Numbered from the stretch's first letter, positions 1 to 9,187 are shown. The stretch is DNA of 64,000 nucleotides from DATJLY01 sp963773665 (GCA_963773665.1 CAVZBZ010000003.1:434001-498000); one strand, 5' to 3'. Translations and numbers: made by a program. Notes: generated by a model from the sequence alone, not told the origin.

Positions 1-1314
1 CTGCGGCACACTCGGCTCGCGCTCGATGCGCCACAGTTGTTCGAGCGCGCCCGCCGCGCGCTCGTTCCCGAGCGCCGGCTCGGCGAGCGTCCTGAATTTC
101 GCGGAAATCTCGCCATCGTCCATCTTGTTTTGCGCATGGCCGCGCGGATTGACGATCTCGATCGCCGTGCTTTCGCCCGAAGCGCGCTGCACCGCGAGGC
201 GCAGGATGACGCGGCCGGGATAGACCGCGTCGATCGCATCGTCCTTCGCCACCGCGATCTTCGCCATGAGCGGGCGCAGTGTCGGGTCGAGATAGGCTCC
301 CTCGTCGAACGACCGTACCGTGATCCCGCCATCGACCAGCGCGCGCGCGAAGATATAGGCCATGCTGTGATCGGCGGTCTCGCGGGTTTTCGGGTCCCAC
401 TTCGCGGGCTCGCTGCCGATCTCGTGCCAGATCGGCGTCGCGGTCGCGATGTCGATTTTGGCGATCTCGGCGACCTTCATGGTCTTGCGCAGCTCGAGTG
501 CGGCCCACACCGCGGCCTGCGCGCCGTTCTCGACCGGCCAGTATTTGAGGCCGATGGCGCCGGTCAGGAATTCGCCGAAGGGCTTCAACGCGAACGGGCC
601 GCCCATGTGCTCGAATACGCCGTGGCGCCCGGTGAAGGCGGCTTCGGGCGCGGTCATGCCTTCGCCGGCGAGGAGTGCGGCGAACATCGCGTTCTTGCAG
701 GCGTACGCCGTGGCGGCGCCCTTCCACATCGAAAGCTCGCCCGACCGCGTGACGCGCGGCGGCACGTTCCCGACCGCCGTGATGGCGACCGCGTGCGCGA
801 TCTGCGCCGCCGGCAGGCGCAGGACATGGCCTGCGCCTGCCGCGGCGGCGATGCCGATGGCGAAGCCCTGGTCCCAGCCGCGCTCGCGCAGCCTGGCCGC
901 TGCGATGAGCCGCGCCGCCGTCTCGTAGGCGACGATCATGCCGGATAAAAGCCGCTTCCCGTCGCATTGCGTCATGTCCGCCGCCGCCAGCACCGCGCCC
1001 AGCGCGTCGCTCGGATGGCCGCCATGCACGGTGTCGTTGAAGTCGAGATAGCGGATCATGGAGGTCATGACGAACGACGCCGCCTCGACCGCGACCGCCG
1101 TGCGGCTCCCAAGGCTGCGGGCGGCGCGCGCCGGAGGGGCGGGCGTCGCGGCGATGCGGCGGCCCATCGCGGCGGCGGCGCAATCGTGGCCGCCGAGGCC
1201 GCAGGCGATGCTGTCCACGAGGTGGCGCTTGGCCGCGTGGATCGTCTCGGACGGCGCCTTTCGCAACTCGAAGCCCGCCGCATGATCCGCGATTGCGGCG
1301 ATGATCTCGTCCAT
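1..1314 (-). CDS. MmgE/PrpD family protein (3' end outside window)
   Basis: The minus-strand frame stays open from the ATG at 1314 to the window edge (438 codons). Family members run about 450-480 residues, so only the last few are missing. The family includes 2-methylcitrate dehydratase, cis-aconitate decarboxylase and many cytosolic hydro-lyases of unknown substrate. The N-terminal helical region carries the family signature HGGHPSDALGAV near residue 108, and the later motif ENGAQAAVWAALEL matches the usual KYWPVENGAQ segment. Nothing around it (no prpB or prpC) points to the methylcitrate cycle, so the substrate is unknown. It diverges from the STAS gene across about 90 bases. Confidence 0.88.
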   Translation of the reverse strand, partial: MDEIIAAIADHAAGFELRKAPSETIHAAKRHLVDSIACGLGGHDCAAAAMGRRIAATPAPPARAARSLGSRTAVAVEAASFVMTSMIRYLDFNDTVHGGHPSDALGAVLAAADMTQCDGKRLLSGMIVAYETAARLIAAARLRERGWDQGFAIGIAAAAGAGHVLRLPAAQIAHAVAITAVGNVPPRVTRSGELSMWKGAATAYACKNAMFAALLAGEGMTAPEAAFTGRHGVFEHMGGPFALKPFGEFLTGAIGLKYWPVENGAQAAVWAALELRKTMKVAEIAKIDIATATPIWHEIGSEPAKWDPKTRETADHSMAYIFARALVDGGITVRSFDEGAYLDPTLRPLMAKIAVAKDDAIDAVYPGRVILRLAVQRASGESTAIEIVNPRGHAQNKMDDGEISAKFRTLAEPALGNERAAGALEQLWRIEREPSVPQ

Positions 1315-1402
1315 GGCGTCACCTCCCGCCACGGATCATATCCGACTTGGCTTGTTTTCCCCGGTGGAATTGCCGACAATCGCGCCCGCGGGGGGTGGCC
1401 CG

Positions 1403-1735
1403 ATGGATATCAGCGAACAGCGCGACGCCGGCGTCATCGTCCTGCGCCCGACGGGCCGCATCGACAACGATACCAGCCTCGCCTTTCAGGACCGGCTGCT
1501 CAAGGTCATCGCCGAGGGAACGACGCTGGTCGATTTCACCAGCGTCGAATTCATCTCGAGCGCCGGCCTCGCGGCACTGATGACGGCGGCAAAGCAGGCG
1601 AAGACCGCCAACGCCCGCATCGCCTGCGCCGGCCTCAATTCGGTGGTGCAGGAAATTTTCGCGATCAGCCGCTTCGCGCGCGTCATTCCGGTTTACGCAA
1701 CCGCGGCCGAAGGCGTCGCCGCGCTCAAGATCTGA
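1403..1735 (+). CDS. STAS-domain anti-sigma factor antagonist
   Basis: A 110-residue single STAS domain resembling SpoIIAA/RsbV. The segment DFTSVEFISSAGLAALM (about residues 44-60) holds the Ser-Ser-Ala-Gly turn where these proteins are phosphorylated by an RsbW-type kinase. An upstream in-frame ATG at 1301 would add 34 residues without family resemblance, so the ATG at 1403 is preferred. The gene precedes an MBL-fold gene and a SpoIIE-type phosphatase on the same strand, and an RsbW-like kinase lies 4.3 kb away. Together these look like a partner-switching module in which this protein is the phosphorylatable switch. The sigma factor or other target is not visible. Confidence 0.9.
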   Translation: MDISEQRDAGVIVLRPTGRIDNDTSLAFQDRLLKVIAEGTTLVDFTSVEFISSAGLAALMTAAKQAKTANARIACAGLNSVVQEIFAISRFARVIPVYATAAEGVAALKI

Positions 1736-1747
1736 GGCGCAGCGCAT

Positions 1748-2707
1748 ATGCTCATCCGATTCTGGGGAACTCGCGGCTCGCTGCCGGCGCCGATCGGGCG
1801 CAATGCCGTGCGCGACAAGGTGCGCGCCGCACTTCTGGCCGCGAATGGGCGCAAATTCGACGGGCCCGAGAGCGTCAACCGCTTCCTCGACCAGGAGTTG
1901 CCGTTCGCCGCGGGCGCCACATATGGCGGCAATTCGAGCTGCGTCGAGATCGCCGGTACGGGCGACGATTACGTGGTGTGCGACCTCGGCAGCGGCGCGC
2001 GCGAATTGGGATTGCGCATCCTCCACGACAAGGGGCCGCAGAAGAAATCCCGCTTCAACATCTTCCTGTCCCATGTCCACTGGGACCACATCATGGGGTT
2101 CCCGTTCTTTCCGCCGGCCTACATCCCCGGCAACGTGATCCGCATCCATGGCTGCCACAAGACGATGCGCGAGGCGTTGGAGCGGCAGCAGTCCGATCCG
2201 TGCTTCCCGGTGCATTTCAACCATCTCGCCGCGACCATCGAGTTCGTCGAGCTCGAGCCCGGCCGGAGCTATGACATCGCCGGCATGAAGGTGCGGCCGA
2301 TCCTGCAGAATCATGCGGGCGATTCCTACGGCTACCGCTTCGAGCATGGCGGCAAGTCGGTCGTCTATTCGACCGATTGCGAGCACAAGTTCCAGGTGCT
2401 CGACGAGACCTATCCATTCGTCCCCTTCTTCCGCGACGCCGATCTTCTGATCTTCGATGCGATGTATTCGCTCGCCGATTCGATCTCGGTGAAGGAGGAT
2501 TGGGGCCACTCGAGCAACATGGTCGCGGTCGAGCTGGCGCAGATGGCCGGCGTCAAGCATCTCGTCATGTATCATCACGAGCCGATCTTCGATGACCGCA
2601 CGATCGACACCATCCTCGCCGAGACGCGGCGCTATGAGGAGTTGAGCCGCAGGGGCGAGAAACTGACGATCAGCTCCGCTTACGACGGGCTCGAGATTGT
2701 CGTCTGA
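1748..2707 (+). CDS. MBL-fold metallo-hydrolase
   Basis: A 319-residue metallo-beta-lactamase fold protein. It has the metal-binding HVHWDH motif at residues 109-114, further ligand candidates His189, Asp210 (STDCEH) and His254, and an N-terminal FWGTRGSLPAP typical of the RNase Z/cyclic phosphodiesterase-like branch. It starts 12 bases after the STAS gene, and its 3' end overlaps the start of the phosphatase gene, so the three are probably co-transcribed. MBL proteins of this type can cleave phosphodiesters. A role in making or removing a nucleotide signal for the neighbouring module is inference only. Confidence 0.88.
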   Translation: MLIRFWGTRGSLPAPIGRNAVRDKVRAALLAANGRKFDGPESVNRFLDQELPFAAGATYGGNSSCVEIAGTGDDYVVCDLGSGARELGLRILHDKGPQKKSRFNIFLSHVHWDHIMGFPFFPPAYIPGNVIRIHGCHKTMREALERQQSDPCFPVHFNHLAATIEFVELEPGRSYDIAGMKVRPILQNHAGDSYGYRFEHGGKSVVYSTDCEHKFQVLDETYPFVPFFRDADLLIFDAMYSLADSISVKEDWGHSSNMVAVELAQMAGVKHLVMYHHEPIFDDRTIDTILAETRRYEELSRRGEKLTISSAYDGLEIVV

Positions 2708-4871
2708 GCCGGCGCCGAAGGATCGCCCGCGCTCGGAAGGGCTGCGCGCGCTCGCAACCCGGCCGGGTCTGTTTCAGGCGCTGGCGCTTTTCGTCATCCT
2801 TCTCCTTTTGCCCGATATTTTTCCGCCGCAGTTCGAGGAGATTGCGCTCCGGACCTTCGATCTCGAGCAGCGCATCGCGCCGCGGCACGAGGAGAATCTC
2901 CCCGTGCTCATCGTCGCGATCGACGAGGCCTCGCTCGCGCCGCCCAACGGGCAATGGCCGTGGCCGCGCGCGCTCGTCGCGCGCCTCGTGCGCAAGATCG
3001 CTTCGGGTCATCCGCTCGCGCTCGGCGTCGACATCATCTTCCCCGAGCCCGACCGCCTCTCGCCGCAGAACCTGCTGGCGGAATTGCACGGGCTGCCCGA
3101 CGCCGCGCGGAACGCGCTCGCGGCGCTGCCCGACAACGACGCGGAGCTTGGCGCGGCCTTCACGGCGGCGCCGACCGTCCTCGGCATGGCGCCGTCGTTC
3201 GAGGAGCCGGCCGGCGGCGGGCCGCCCGTGACGGCCGCACCCATTCGCGCGCTCGGCGGCGATCCGCGGCCCTTCCTGCAATCCTTTCCCGGCGCGGTGC
3301 GCTCGCTGCCCGTCATCACCGCCGGCGAGACCGGCACTGCGGCGCTCGTCGGCAATCCCGACCGCGACGGCATCGTGCGGCGCGTTCCGCTCGTCGTCTC
3401 GGTCGGCGGCACTCTCGTCCCGGGCCTGACGCTCGAGACCCTGCGCGTCGCTTCGGGCGCACGCGTCATCGGCGTCGTCACTTCGTCCAAGGGAGTGGAC
3501 GGCGTCCGCGTCGCGAATACGCTGCTGCCGACCGACGGAAACGGCAGGGCATATCCCTATTTCGCGCCGCCGCAATCGCCGGTGACGATCTCGGCGGGCG
3601 ACGTGCTCGGCAATTCATTCGACGTGCGCGCGTTTGCCGGTCAGATCGTGCTGCTCGGCATCACGGGCGTGGGTCTCGTCGATATCAAGCAGACGCCCTT
3701 GGGCCTCATGCAGGGCATCGAGGTCCATGCCCAGCTCATCGAATCGGTGCTCACGGACCAGATCCTGCGCCGTCCGCTGAGGATGCGCGCGATCGAGCGC
3801 GGCATGATCGCGGCCGCGGCGCTCGTCGTCATCCTGTTCTTTCCCTATCGCCGGCCGCGCATCGCCGCTTCGCTCATCGTGGTGCTTGTCGCCCTCTGTC
3901 TCGGCGGCGCCTTCGCCGCGTTTCGCCTCGGGCATTACCTGGTCGACGGGACATACCCCTCGGTCGTCGCCGTGCTCGCCTTCACGGTGATGCTGTCGGC
4001 CAATCTGCGCACGGCCGAAACGGACCGGCGGCGCCTTGCCGCCGACCTCGAGCGCGAGCGCGAGGCCAAGGCGCGCGTCGAGGGCGAACTCAATGCCGCG
4101 CGTTCGATCCAGTTGGGATTGCTGCCGCGGCCGCTGCCGCGCGTCCCCGAGACGAGCGCGGTCGATGTCCATCAGTTGCTCGAGACCGCCCGCACGGTGG
4201 GCGGCGATCTCTACGATTTCATCATGCTCGACGCGCGCCGCCTCTACTTCGCGATCGCCGATGTCTCGGGCAAAGGGGTCGATGCCGCGCTCTTCATGGC
4301 GATGACCAAGATGGCGTTGAGCGGCGCCACGCTGCAGCACGGCGACGCGCTCGACCGCGTGTTCGGCGATGCCAACAGCCAGATCTCGGAGGCGAGCGAC
4401 CATATCCGTGCCGAGGGCGGCCGGCCGATGTTCGTCACCGTCTTCGCCGCGGTGCTCGAGCTCGATACCGGCATCATCTCATACGCGAGCGGCGGGCACG
4501 ATTCGCCTTATCTGCTGCGCGCCGGGGTGACGCCGGCGCGGCTCCTCACGGAAGGCGGGCCGCCGCTCGGCACGATCGACGAGTTCCCGTTCCCGGTCGA
4601 TCGCACGCGGCTCGCGCCCGGCGACATGATCGTGCTCTATACCGACGGCGTCACCGAGGCAAAGGATGAGACTGGCGCATTCTATACGAGCGCGCGCCTC
4701 GACCGGCTGATGGAGTCATTGCGGCCGAAGAACGCGCGCGGCGTGGTCGACGCGCTGCGCGAGGATGTGTGGCGCTTCATGGGCGATGCCGACCAGGCCG
4801 ACGACGTGACGCTTCTGGTGGTGCATTGGCTCGGGCCGGACACGGGCCCGGGCGGCGTCAACGCACGGTGA
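2697..4871 (+). CDS. CHASE2 sensor / SpoIIE-type PP2C serine phosphatase
   Basis: A 724-residue membrane receptor. There is one hydrophobic segment at about 26-40, then a periplasmic CHASE2 domain (about 45-340, including LIVAIDEASL and LALGVDIIFPEPD). Three membrane segments follow (about 371-383, 389-410 and 421-437), then a charged coiled coil (440-468). The C-terminal PP2C/SpoIIE domain has metal motifs VGGDLYDF (501-508), DVSGKG (522-527), YTDGVTEA and a final DDVTLLV. It should sense an envelope cue and dephosphorylate the STAS protein. The start is TTG inside the end of the MBL gene. The 3' end overlaps the convergent OmpA-like gene by 14 bases. Confidence 0.93.
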   Translation: MSSEPAPKDRPRSEGLRALATRPGLFQALALFVILLLLPDIFPPQFEEIALRTFDLEQRIAPRHEENLPVLIVAIDEASLAPPNGQWPWPRALVARLVRKIASGHPLALGVDIIFPEPDRLSPQNLLAELHGLPDAARNALAALPDNDAELGAAFTAAPTVLGMAPSFEEPAGGGPPVTAAPIRALGGDPRPFLQSFPGAVRSLPVITAGETGTAALVGNPDRDGIVRRVPLVVSVGGTLVPGLTLETLRVASGARVIGVVTSSKGVDGVRVANTLLPTDGNGRAYPYFAPPQSPVTISAGDVLGNSFDVRAFAGQIVLLGITGVGLVDIKQTPLGLMQGIEVHAQLIESVLTDQILRRPLRMRAIERGMIAAAALVVILFFPYRRPRIAASLIVVLVALCLGGAFAAFRLGHYLVDGTYPSVVAVLAFTVMLSANLRTAETDRRRLAADLEREREAKARVEGELNAARSIQLGLLPRPLPRVPETSAVDVHQLLETARTVGGDLYDFIMLDARRLYFAIADVSGKGVDAALFMAMTKMALSGATLQHGDALDRVFGDANSQISEASDHIRAEGGRPMFVTVFAAVLELDTGIISYASGGHDSPYLLRAGVTPARLLTEGGPPLGTIDEFPFPVDRTRLAPGDMIVLYTDGVTEAKDETGAFYTSARLDRLMESLRPKNARGVVDALREDVWRFMGDADQADDVTLLVVHWLGPDTGPGGVNAR

Positions 4872-5445
4872 TCTCGACGCGGCGGTTGCGCGGCTCCGAC
4901 ACCCCGTCGGCGGTCTTCACGGCCAGATCGAGCTGGCCGCGGCCGGCGACCGCGATCGCCTGCGCCGCGAGCCCGTCCTTCACCAGCCGGTCGCGGAGGG
5001 CGCGCGCGCGGCGCATCGAGAGCTGCTGGTTATAGGTCTTGTCGCCGAGCGTGTCGGTATGGCCGATGACCTCGACCTCGTACACCGGGCGGCGCTTGAT
5101 GTCCTCGAACACGTCGCGGTACTGGCGCTGCGAATCGGCCGTGAGATTGTCGCTGTCGCTGATGAAATAAAGTCGGAAATGCTCCGGCAGGATCGGACGC
5201 GCGGCAATCGCCGTCCCGAAAATCTGCTGCACTTGCGGCGCGTCCACCGAGACGGGCGCGGCCGTGCCGCCCCGCACCTCGCTGGCAGCATAGGGCTTGT
5301 CGAGCAGCACCGAGCTCTTGCCGTCCTCGACGGTGATGGCGCCGGCGCTGCCGTCCGGGTTGGGCAGCACGACGAAGAGCGCCTGCCGGTCGGGCGTGCA
5401 GGCGCCGAGCGCGGCGGCGAGCAAAAGTGCGGCGATCCAGCGCAT
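4858..5445 (-). CDS. OmpA-family lipoprotein
   Basis: A 195-residue protein. The N-terminus is a lipoprotein signal (MRWIAALLLAAALGAC, acylated Cys16). The C-terminal OmpA/MotB-like peptidoglycan-binding domain runs from about residue 85 to the end and includes YEVEVIGHTDTLGDKTYNQQ and SMRRARALRD. It is therefore probably anchored to the outer membrane and to peptidoglycan. It begins 3 bases after the FecR-domain gene and is likely co-transcribed with it. The position between the CHASE2 phosphatase and the RsbW-like kinase suggests an envelope-facing part of that signalling set. Confidence 0.9.
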   Translation of the reverse strand: MRWIAALLLAAALGACTPDRQALFVVLPNPDGSAGAITVEDGKSSVLLDKPYAASEVRGGTAAPVSVDAPQVQQIFGTAIAARPILPEHFRLYFISDSDNLTADSQRQYRDVFEDIKRRPVYEVEVIGHTDTLGDKTYNQQLSMRRARALRDRLVKDGLAAQAIAVAGRGQLDLAVKTADGVSEPRNRRVEITVR

Positions 5446-5448
5446 GGG

Positions 5449-5907
5449 TCACTTCCCGCCGACTTCGATGGCGAAGCTCGTGCCGCGTACGCCAAGCGTC
5501 GCGGTCGGCGTGCGCACCTTCATCGCCGAGGGCGAGCTGCGCGCGATGTCGCCCGAGACCATGCTGGCCGTCCCCTTGCGCAGGTCGGTCAGCATCGTGC
5601 CTTTGAAATTGCTCGAATCGAACGCGTACTCGGCGAGCGAAGCCTCGCTGTTCGGTCCGAGCGAGAGCACGCTGTTGTCGGTGAAGGTGATGCCGACACT
5701 GCCGTCCGCGCCGGTCTGAAGCACGTCCTTCTCGACAAGAGAATCGCCCGGCTTAACCGCCGTATTCTTGCCGTCGCGCACGACGGAAACGGCGCCCGAA
5801 GCGGTCTTGACCTGGGCGATCTCGGGTCCGTCGGCGAAGGCCGGTGCGGCGATGAGCGCGATGCCGAAGATCAATGCTGCGGCGCGCGCGGCAAGCGAAG
5901 GTTTCAT
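5449..5907 (-). CDS. FecR-domain periplasmic protein
   Basis: A 152-residue secreted protein with a signal peptide (cleavage likely after AFA, residue 25) followed by a FecR-like domain. The core is VRDGKNTAVKPGDSLVEKDVLQTGADGSVGITF, written here in two parts: VRDGKNTAVKPGD near residue 43 and VLQTGADGSVGITF near 62. The ending VRTPTATLGVRGTSFAIEV is typical of short FecR proteins. These small proteins lack the anti-sigma tail of true FecR and often sit beside CHASE2 proteins. Transcription diverges from the RsbW-like gene over a 96-base gap. Confidence 0.9.
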   Translation of the reverse strand: MKPSLAARAAALIFGIALIAAPAFADGPEIAQVKTASGAVSVVRDGKNTAVKPGDSLVEKDVLQTGADGSVGITFTDNSVLSLGPNSEASLAEYAFDSSNFKGTMLTDLRKGTASMVSGDIARSSPSAMKVRTPTATLGVRGTSFAIEVGGK

Positions 5908-6003
5908 TTCTGTCTCCCCCTCGGGAACTCTAGCGCAGCGTCAACTCAAATTCCACACACCCGAACCGGGACAATCTGGCGGTGCTCGGGTAAAATATTG
6001 TGC

Positions 6004-6438
6004 ATGGGTGAAGCGAACGAAGCGAGTCTCGCCGTCCGCGCGGACAATGAGGCGATGGCGCAGGTTCGCCGCTTCATCGAGGGCTTTGCGCAATCGCGCG
6101 CCGTCGCCGGCGACGATCTCGCCCGCGTCCTGATCGCGGTCGAGGAGCTCGTCACGAACATCGTGCGCTATGGCTATGCGCCGGGCGAGGAGCCCGGCTC
6201 GGCGCGGATCACGCTGCGCCTCGAGGGCGAGCGCCTCGCGATCGAGATCGTCGACGATTCGCGCCCGTTCGATCCCTTCGCGCAGCCGGAGCCCGATTTC
6301 GACGCGCCGGTCGATGCGCGCCGCATCGGCGGACTCGGCCTTCACATCGTCAAGGCGCTGATGGACCGAACGCGCTATCGCCGCGACGGCTCTTACAACG
6401 TCGTCGAGATCTCGCGGCCGGTGGCGCTCGCGAAGTGA
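6004..6438 (+). CDS. RsbW-like anti-sigma factor serine kinase (HATPase)
   Basis: A 144-residue GHKL-fold ATPase. The N-box is VEELVTNIVRYGY (Glu48, Asn52), the G1-like segment is DDSRPFDP (84-91) and the G2 motif is GGLGLHIVKALMD (109-121). There is no sensor or dimerisation domain, matching RsbW/SpoIIAB-type switch kinases. It would phosphorylate the STAS protein encoded at 1403 and be opposed by the SpoIIE phosphatase. The ATG at 6004 is chosen because upstream frame sequence overlaps the divergent FecR gene. The last 46 bases overlap the 3' end of the convergent MFS gene. Confidence 0.9.
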   Translation: MGEANEASLAVRADNEAMAQVRRFIEGFAQSRAVAGDDLARVLIAVEELVTNIVRYGYAPGEEPGSARITLRLEGERLAIEIVDDSRPFDPFAQPEPDFDAPVDARRIGGLGLHIVKALMDRTRYRRDGSYNVVEISRPVALAK

Positions 6439-7652
6439 GCGCGCCGGCGTGGCCCCGGCACGCGCCAGCTCCGCGCCGCGAGAAAACCGACGATCGCCAG
6501 ATTGAGGATGTTGGCGACAAGCCCGGCCGCGAACGCGGCGCCATAGAAGCCGTAATGGTCGTAGAGCGCGCCCGCGAGCCAGCCGCCCGCCGCCATGCCC
6601 GAGCCGCTGCACAGCATCATCGCCGGCACCCGCCATGACGCCTCCGACGCCGGGAACAGCTCGCGGATCGCCAGCACGTAGGCCGGCACGAGGCCGCTGA
6701 AGCCGAAGCCGAAAAACGCCGCGACGGTAAAGAGGCCGACTTCGTCCTGCGTGAACAGCAGCGCCGCCACCGCCGCGGCCTGGCACAGCGAGGACGCAAG
6801 CACCGTCTTGATCCCGCCGATCCGGTCCGAGATCCAGCCCCAGACCTGCCGGCTCACGAACGCGGTGCCGAGCAGGACGGACAGCATCGCAGCACCCGTC
6901 GCGGGCCCGATCCCGAGATCGGTGCACAAGGCGATGAGGTGCCCCTGCGGCATCGCCATCGGGATGCAGCACAGGAACGAAGCCGCCGCGATGAGCCCCA
7001 GCACCAGGTTGGCGTTAAGGCCGAGAACGCGCCCGGCGCCAGGCGCTGGATCGCCGGAAAACGCCGGCGTGAGCTCCGGCCCCGGCGGCGGATCGAGGAA
7101 CAGCCATGCGGTCGGCAGCACGATCGCCAGCTCGACCACCGCGAACAGGATCATGGTGTGGCGCCAGCCGAAAGCGGCGATGGTGCCCTCGAACAGCGAC
7201 GGCCAGATCGCACCGGCGACATAGCTGCCGCTCGAGATGAGCGCGAGCGCGGTGCCGCGGTGGCGATCGAACCAGCGGCTCACATAGACATAGGCCGGCG
7301 CATTGATGCTGCCGAGGCCGAGCAGACCGATGAAAAGCCCGTGCGAGAGATAGAGCGCCGCCGGCGTGCCGCGGCTCGCGATGACGAGGCCGAGCGCGAT
7401 CATCGCGCCGCCGAAGATCGCGGTCGAGCGGATGCCGAAGCGCTCGGCGACGCGCCCCATCATCACGCCGCCCACCGCCGTGCCGAGCCAGGCGAGCGAA
7501 TAGCAGAGCGCCGGCACTGCGCGCGCGCCGCCAAGCTCGGCCGCGATCTCCTTCAGCGCCACCACCGTGACATAGGGCGCGCCGAACGCGACCGACATGA
7601 CGCCGAGCGCCGCCGTCGCCGCGATCCACGACCGCCTCGTTTCGATGCTCAT
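6393..7652 (-). CDS. MFS transporter, possibly monocarboxylate/oxalate-type
   Basis: A 419-residue, twelve-helix major facilitator. The loop 2-3 motif appears as MMGRVAERFGIRSTAIFGG, and the equivalent second-half loop is WGWISDRIGGIKTVLASS. The closing Arg-rich tail is cytoplasmic. The start at 7652 (MSIETRRSW) is preferred over an ATG 12 codons upstream because the extra residues are not hydrophobic or family-like. The substrate is unknown; the helix 1 and 11 patterns resemble carriers annotated as organic-anion MFS. It converges on and overlaps the RsbW-like gene, an arrangement that could allow antisense effects. Confidence 0.88.
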   Translation of the reverse strand: MSIETRRSWIAATAALGVMSVAFGAPYVTVVALKEIAAELGGARAVPALCYSLAWLGTAVGGVMMGRVAERFGIRSTAIFGGAMIALGLVIASRGTPAALYLSHGLFIGLLGLGSINAPAYVYVSRWFDRHRGTALALISSGSYVAGAIWPSLFEGTIAAFGWRHTMILFAVVELAIVLPTAWLFLDPPPGPELTPAFSGDPAPGAGRVLGLNANLVLGLIAAASFLCCIPMAMPQGHLIALCTDLGIGPATGAAMLSVLLGTAFVSRQVWGWISDRIGGIKTVLASSLCQAAAVAALLFTQDEVGLFTVAAFFGFGFSGLVPAYVLAIRELFPASEASWRVPAMMLCSGSGMAAGGWLAGALYDHYGFYGAAFAAGLVANILNLAIVGFLAARSWRVPGPRRRAHFASATGREISTTL

Positions 7653-7822
7653 GGAGGCATTTTCGCATGCACGCGCTGCGTGCGCCACGGCACATGCTTT
7701 CCCGCCCGGCCAAGACGGCTCTTCTTAACCCGCATTCCCCGGATGACATGCAATTTTGCGGCACGCGTGGGGCAATTCTGATAAAGAAATCCGTACGGTA
7801 TTCCGGATAGAGCGAGGCGACG

Positions 7823-9187
7823 ATGGCGGGCCCGATGGGTGACTCGGCGGGCGGGGCGCTGAAGCTCGATTTCGACCGCCGCCTGATGCTTCAATTCCGC
7901 GGGGCCGTGATCACGTCCGATGCGGGGCTGCTGGCGTATCGCGAGTTGGATGACGCGGTCGGCTTGACCGAGATGGCCGGCGACGTGCTTGCCGATGCAC
8001 GCACGGGCAAGAACGGTCGGCACGCGCTCGTCGGTCTGCTGCGGCAGTCGGTGTTCGGACGGCTCGCCGGATATGAGGACGTGAACGACGCCGCACGGTT
8101 GTGCCGCGATCCCGCGATGCGGTGGGTCGTTGGTGACCGAGCGGTTTACGACGCCGCAGCGTCCGTGAGCGAGATGGGACGTTTCGAGACGGAGTGGCTT
8201 ACGCGTCCGGAGAACCTTGCGGCACTCGCCAATCTGTCCGGGCAGTGGATCGACCGCGTGCACCGGCGGCGTCCGCCCAAGCTCATCGTGCTCGACATGG
8301 ATTCGAGCGAGAGCCCGATCTACGGCGAGCAGGAGGGGAGCGCCTACAACGGCCACTTCGGCTGCACCTGCTATCACCCGCTGTTCGTGTTCAACCAGTT
8401 CGGCGATTTGGAGCGGTGCGCGTTGCGGCCCGGCAATGTCCACAGCGCCGATGAATGGGAGGGCACGCTGCGCCCGGTGATCGCGCGCTATCAGGGCAAG
8501 ATCGCGCGCCTGCATTTTCGCGCCGATGCGGCCTTCGCCATGCCGGAGGTGTACGAGTTCCTCGAAGCCGAAGGCATCAGATACACGATCCGCCTCCCGG
8601 CCAACCGTGTGTTGCAGGACAAGATCGGCCATCTGCTCACGCGTCCGGTCGGGCGTCCACCGAACGAGGTGCGGCGGTTTCATGCGAGCTTCAGCTATCA
8701 GGCGCGGAGTTGGAAGAAGCCGCGCCGCGTGGTCGCCAAGGTCGAGTGGCACCCGGGTGAGCTTTGCCCGCGCGTCGGCTTCATCGTGACTAACTTGGCG
8801 CGGTCGGCCGAACGCGTGGTGGCCTTCTACAACCATCGCGGCACCTGCGAGCAGTGGATCAACGAGGGAAAGGGCGCGATCAAGTGGACGCGGCTGTCGT
8901 GCCGCTCCTTCGCCGCCAACGCCGTCCGCCTCCAGCTTCACGCGCTCGCCTACAATCTCGGCAACTTCATGCGAACCCGTGCGATGCCCGAGGCGGCGGA
9001 GCCGTGGTCGCTGACCAGCTTGCGCGAGAAACTCATCAAGACCGGGGCGAAGGTCGTGAGCCATGGCCGCTACATCACATTCCAGATGGCCGAGGTGGCT
9101 GTGCCGCGGCAGATGTTCACGGACATTCTGTCGCTCATCGCTAGGCTGCGAGCGCCGCCTGTGCCAGCGCGAAGGGACCAGGGATAA
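7823..9187 (+). CDS. IS1380-family DDE transposase
   Basis: A 454-residue transposase whose full length matches the family. Recognisable blocks are LDMDSSESPIYGEQEG (first catalytic Asp region), FRADAAFAMPEVYEFLE (second Asp), and the late block YNHRGTCEQWINEGKGAIKW followed by FAANAVRLQLHALAYNL, which holds the catalytic Glu. The gene is intact and may be active. Terminal inverted repeats could not be fixed: only a weak heptamer GCACGCG at 7761-7767 and its complement at 9236-9242 stand out. It separates the MFS gene from a PEP-CTERM gene with its own promoter, so the right end must lie before about 9265. Confidence 0.93.
   Translation: MAGPMGDSAGGALKLDFDRRLMLQFRGAVITSDAGLLAYRELDDAVGLTEMAGDVLADARTGKNGRHALVGLLRQSVFGRLAGYEDVNDAARLCRDPAMRWVVGDRAVYDAAASVSEMGRFETEWLTRPENLAALANLSGQWIDRVHRRRPPKLIVLDMDSSESPIYGEQEGSAYNGHFGCTCYHPLFVFNQFGDLERCALRPGNVHSADEWEGTLRPVIARYQGKIARLHFRADAAFAMPEVYEFLEAEGIRYTIRLPANRVLQDKIGHLLTRPVGRPPNEVRRFHASFSYQARSWKKPRRVVAKVEWHPGELCPRVGFIVTNLARSAERVVAFYNHRGTCEQWINEGKGAIKWTRLSCRSFAANAVRLQLHALAYNLGNFMRTRAMPEAAEPWSLTSLREKLIKTGAKVVSHGRYITFQMAEVAVPRQMFTDILSLIARLRAPPVPARRDQG

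Noticed and set aside
37..948. 303-codon plus-strand frame at the window start
   Set aside because: Complement of the MmgE/PrpD gene, which carries the family signature on the minus strand.
1301..1402. Longer N-terminus for the STAS protein
   Set aside because: The 34 added residues overlap the divergent promoter and the first codons of the MmgE/PrpD gene and have no family similarity.
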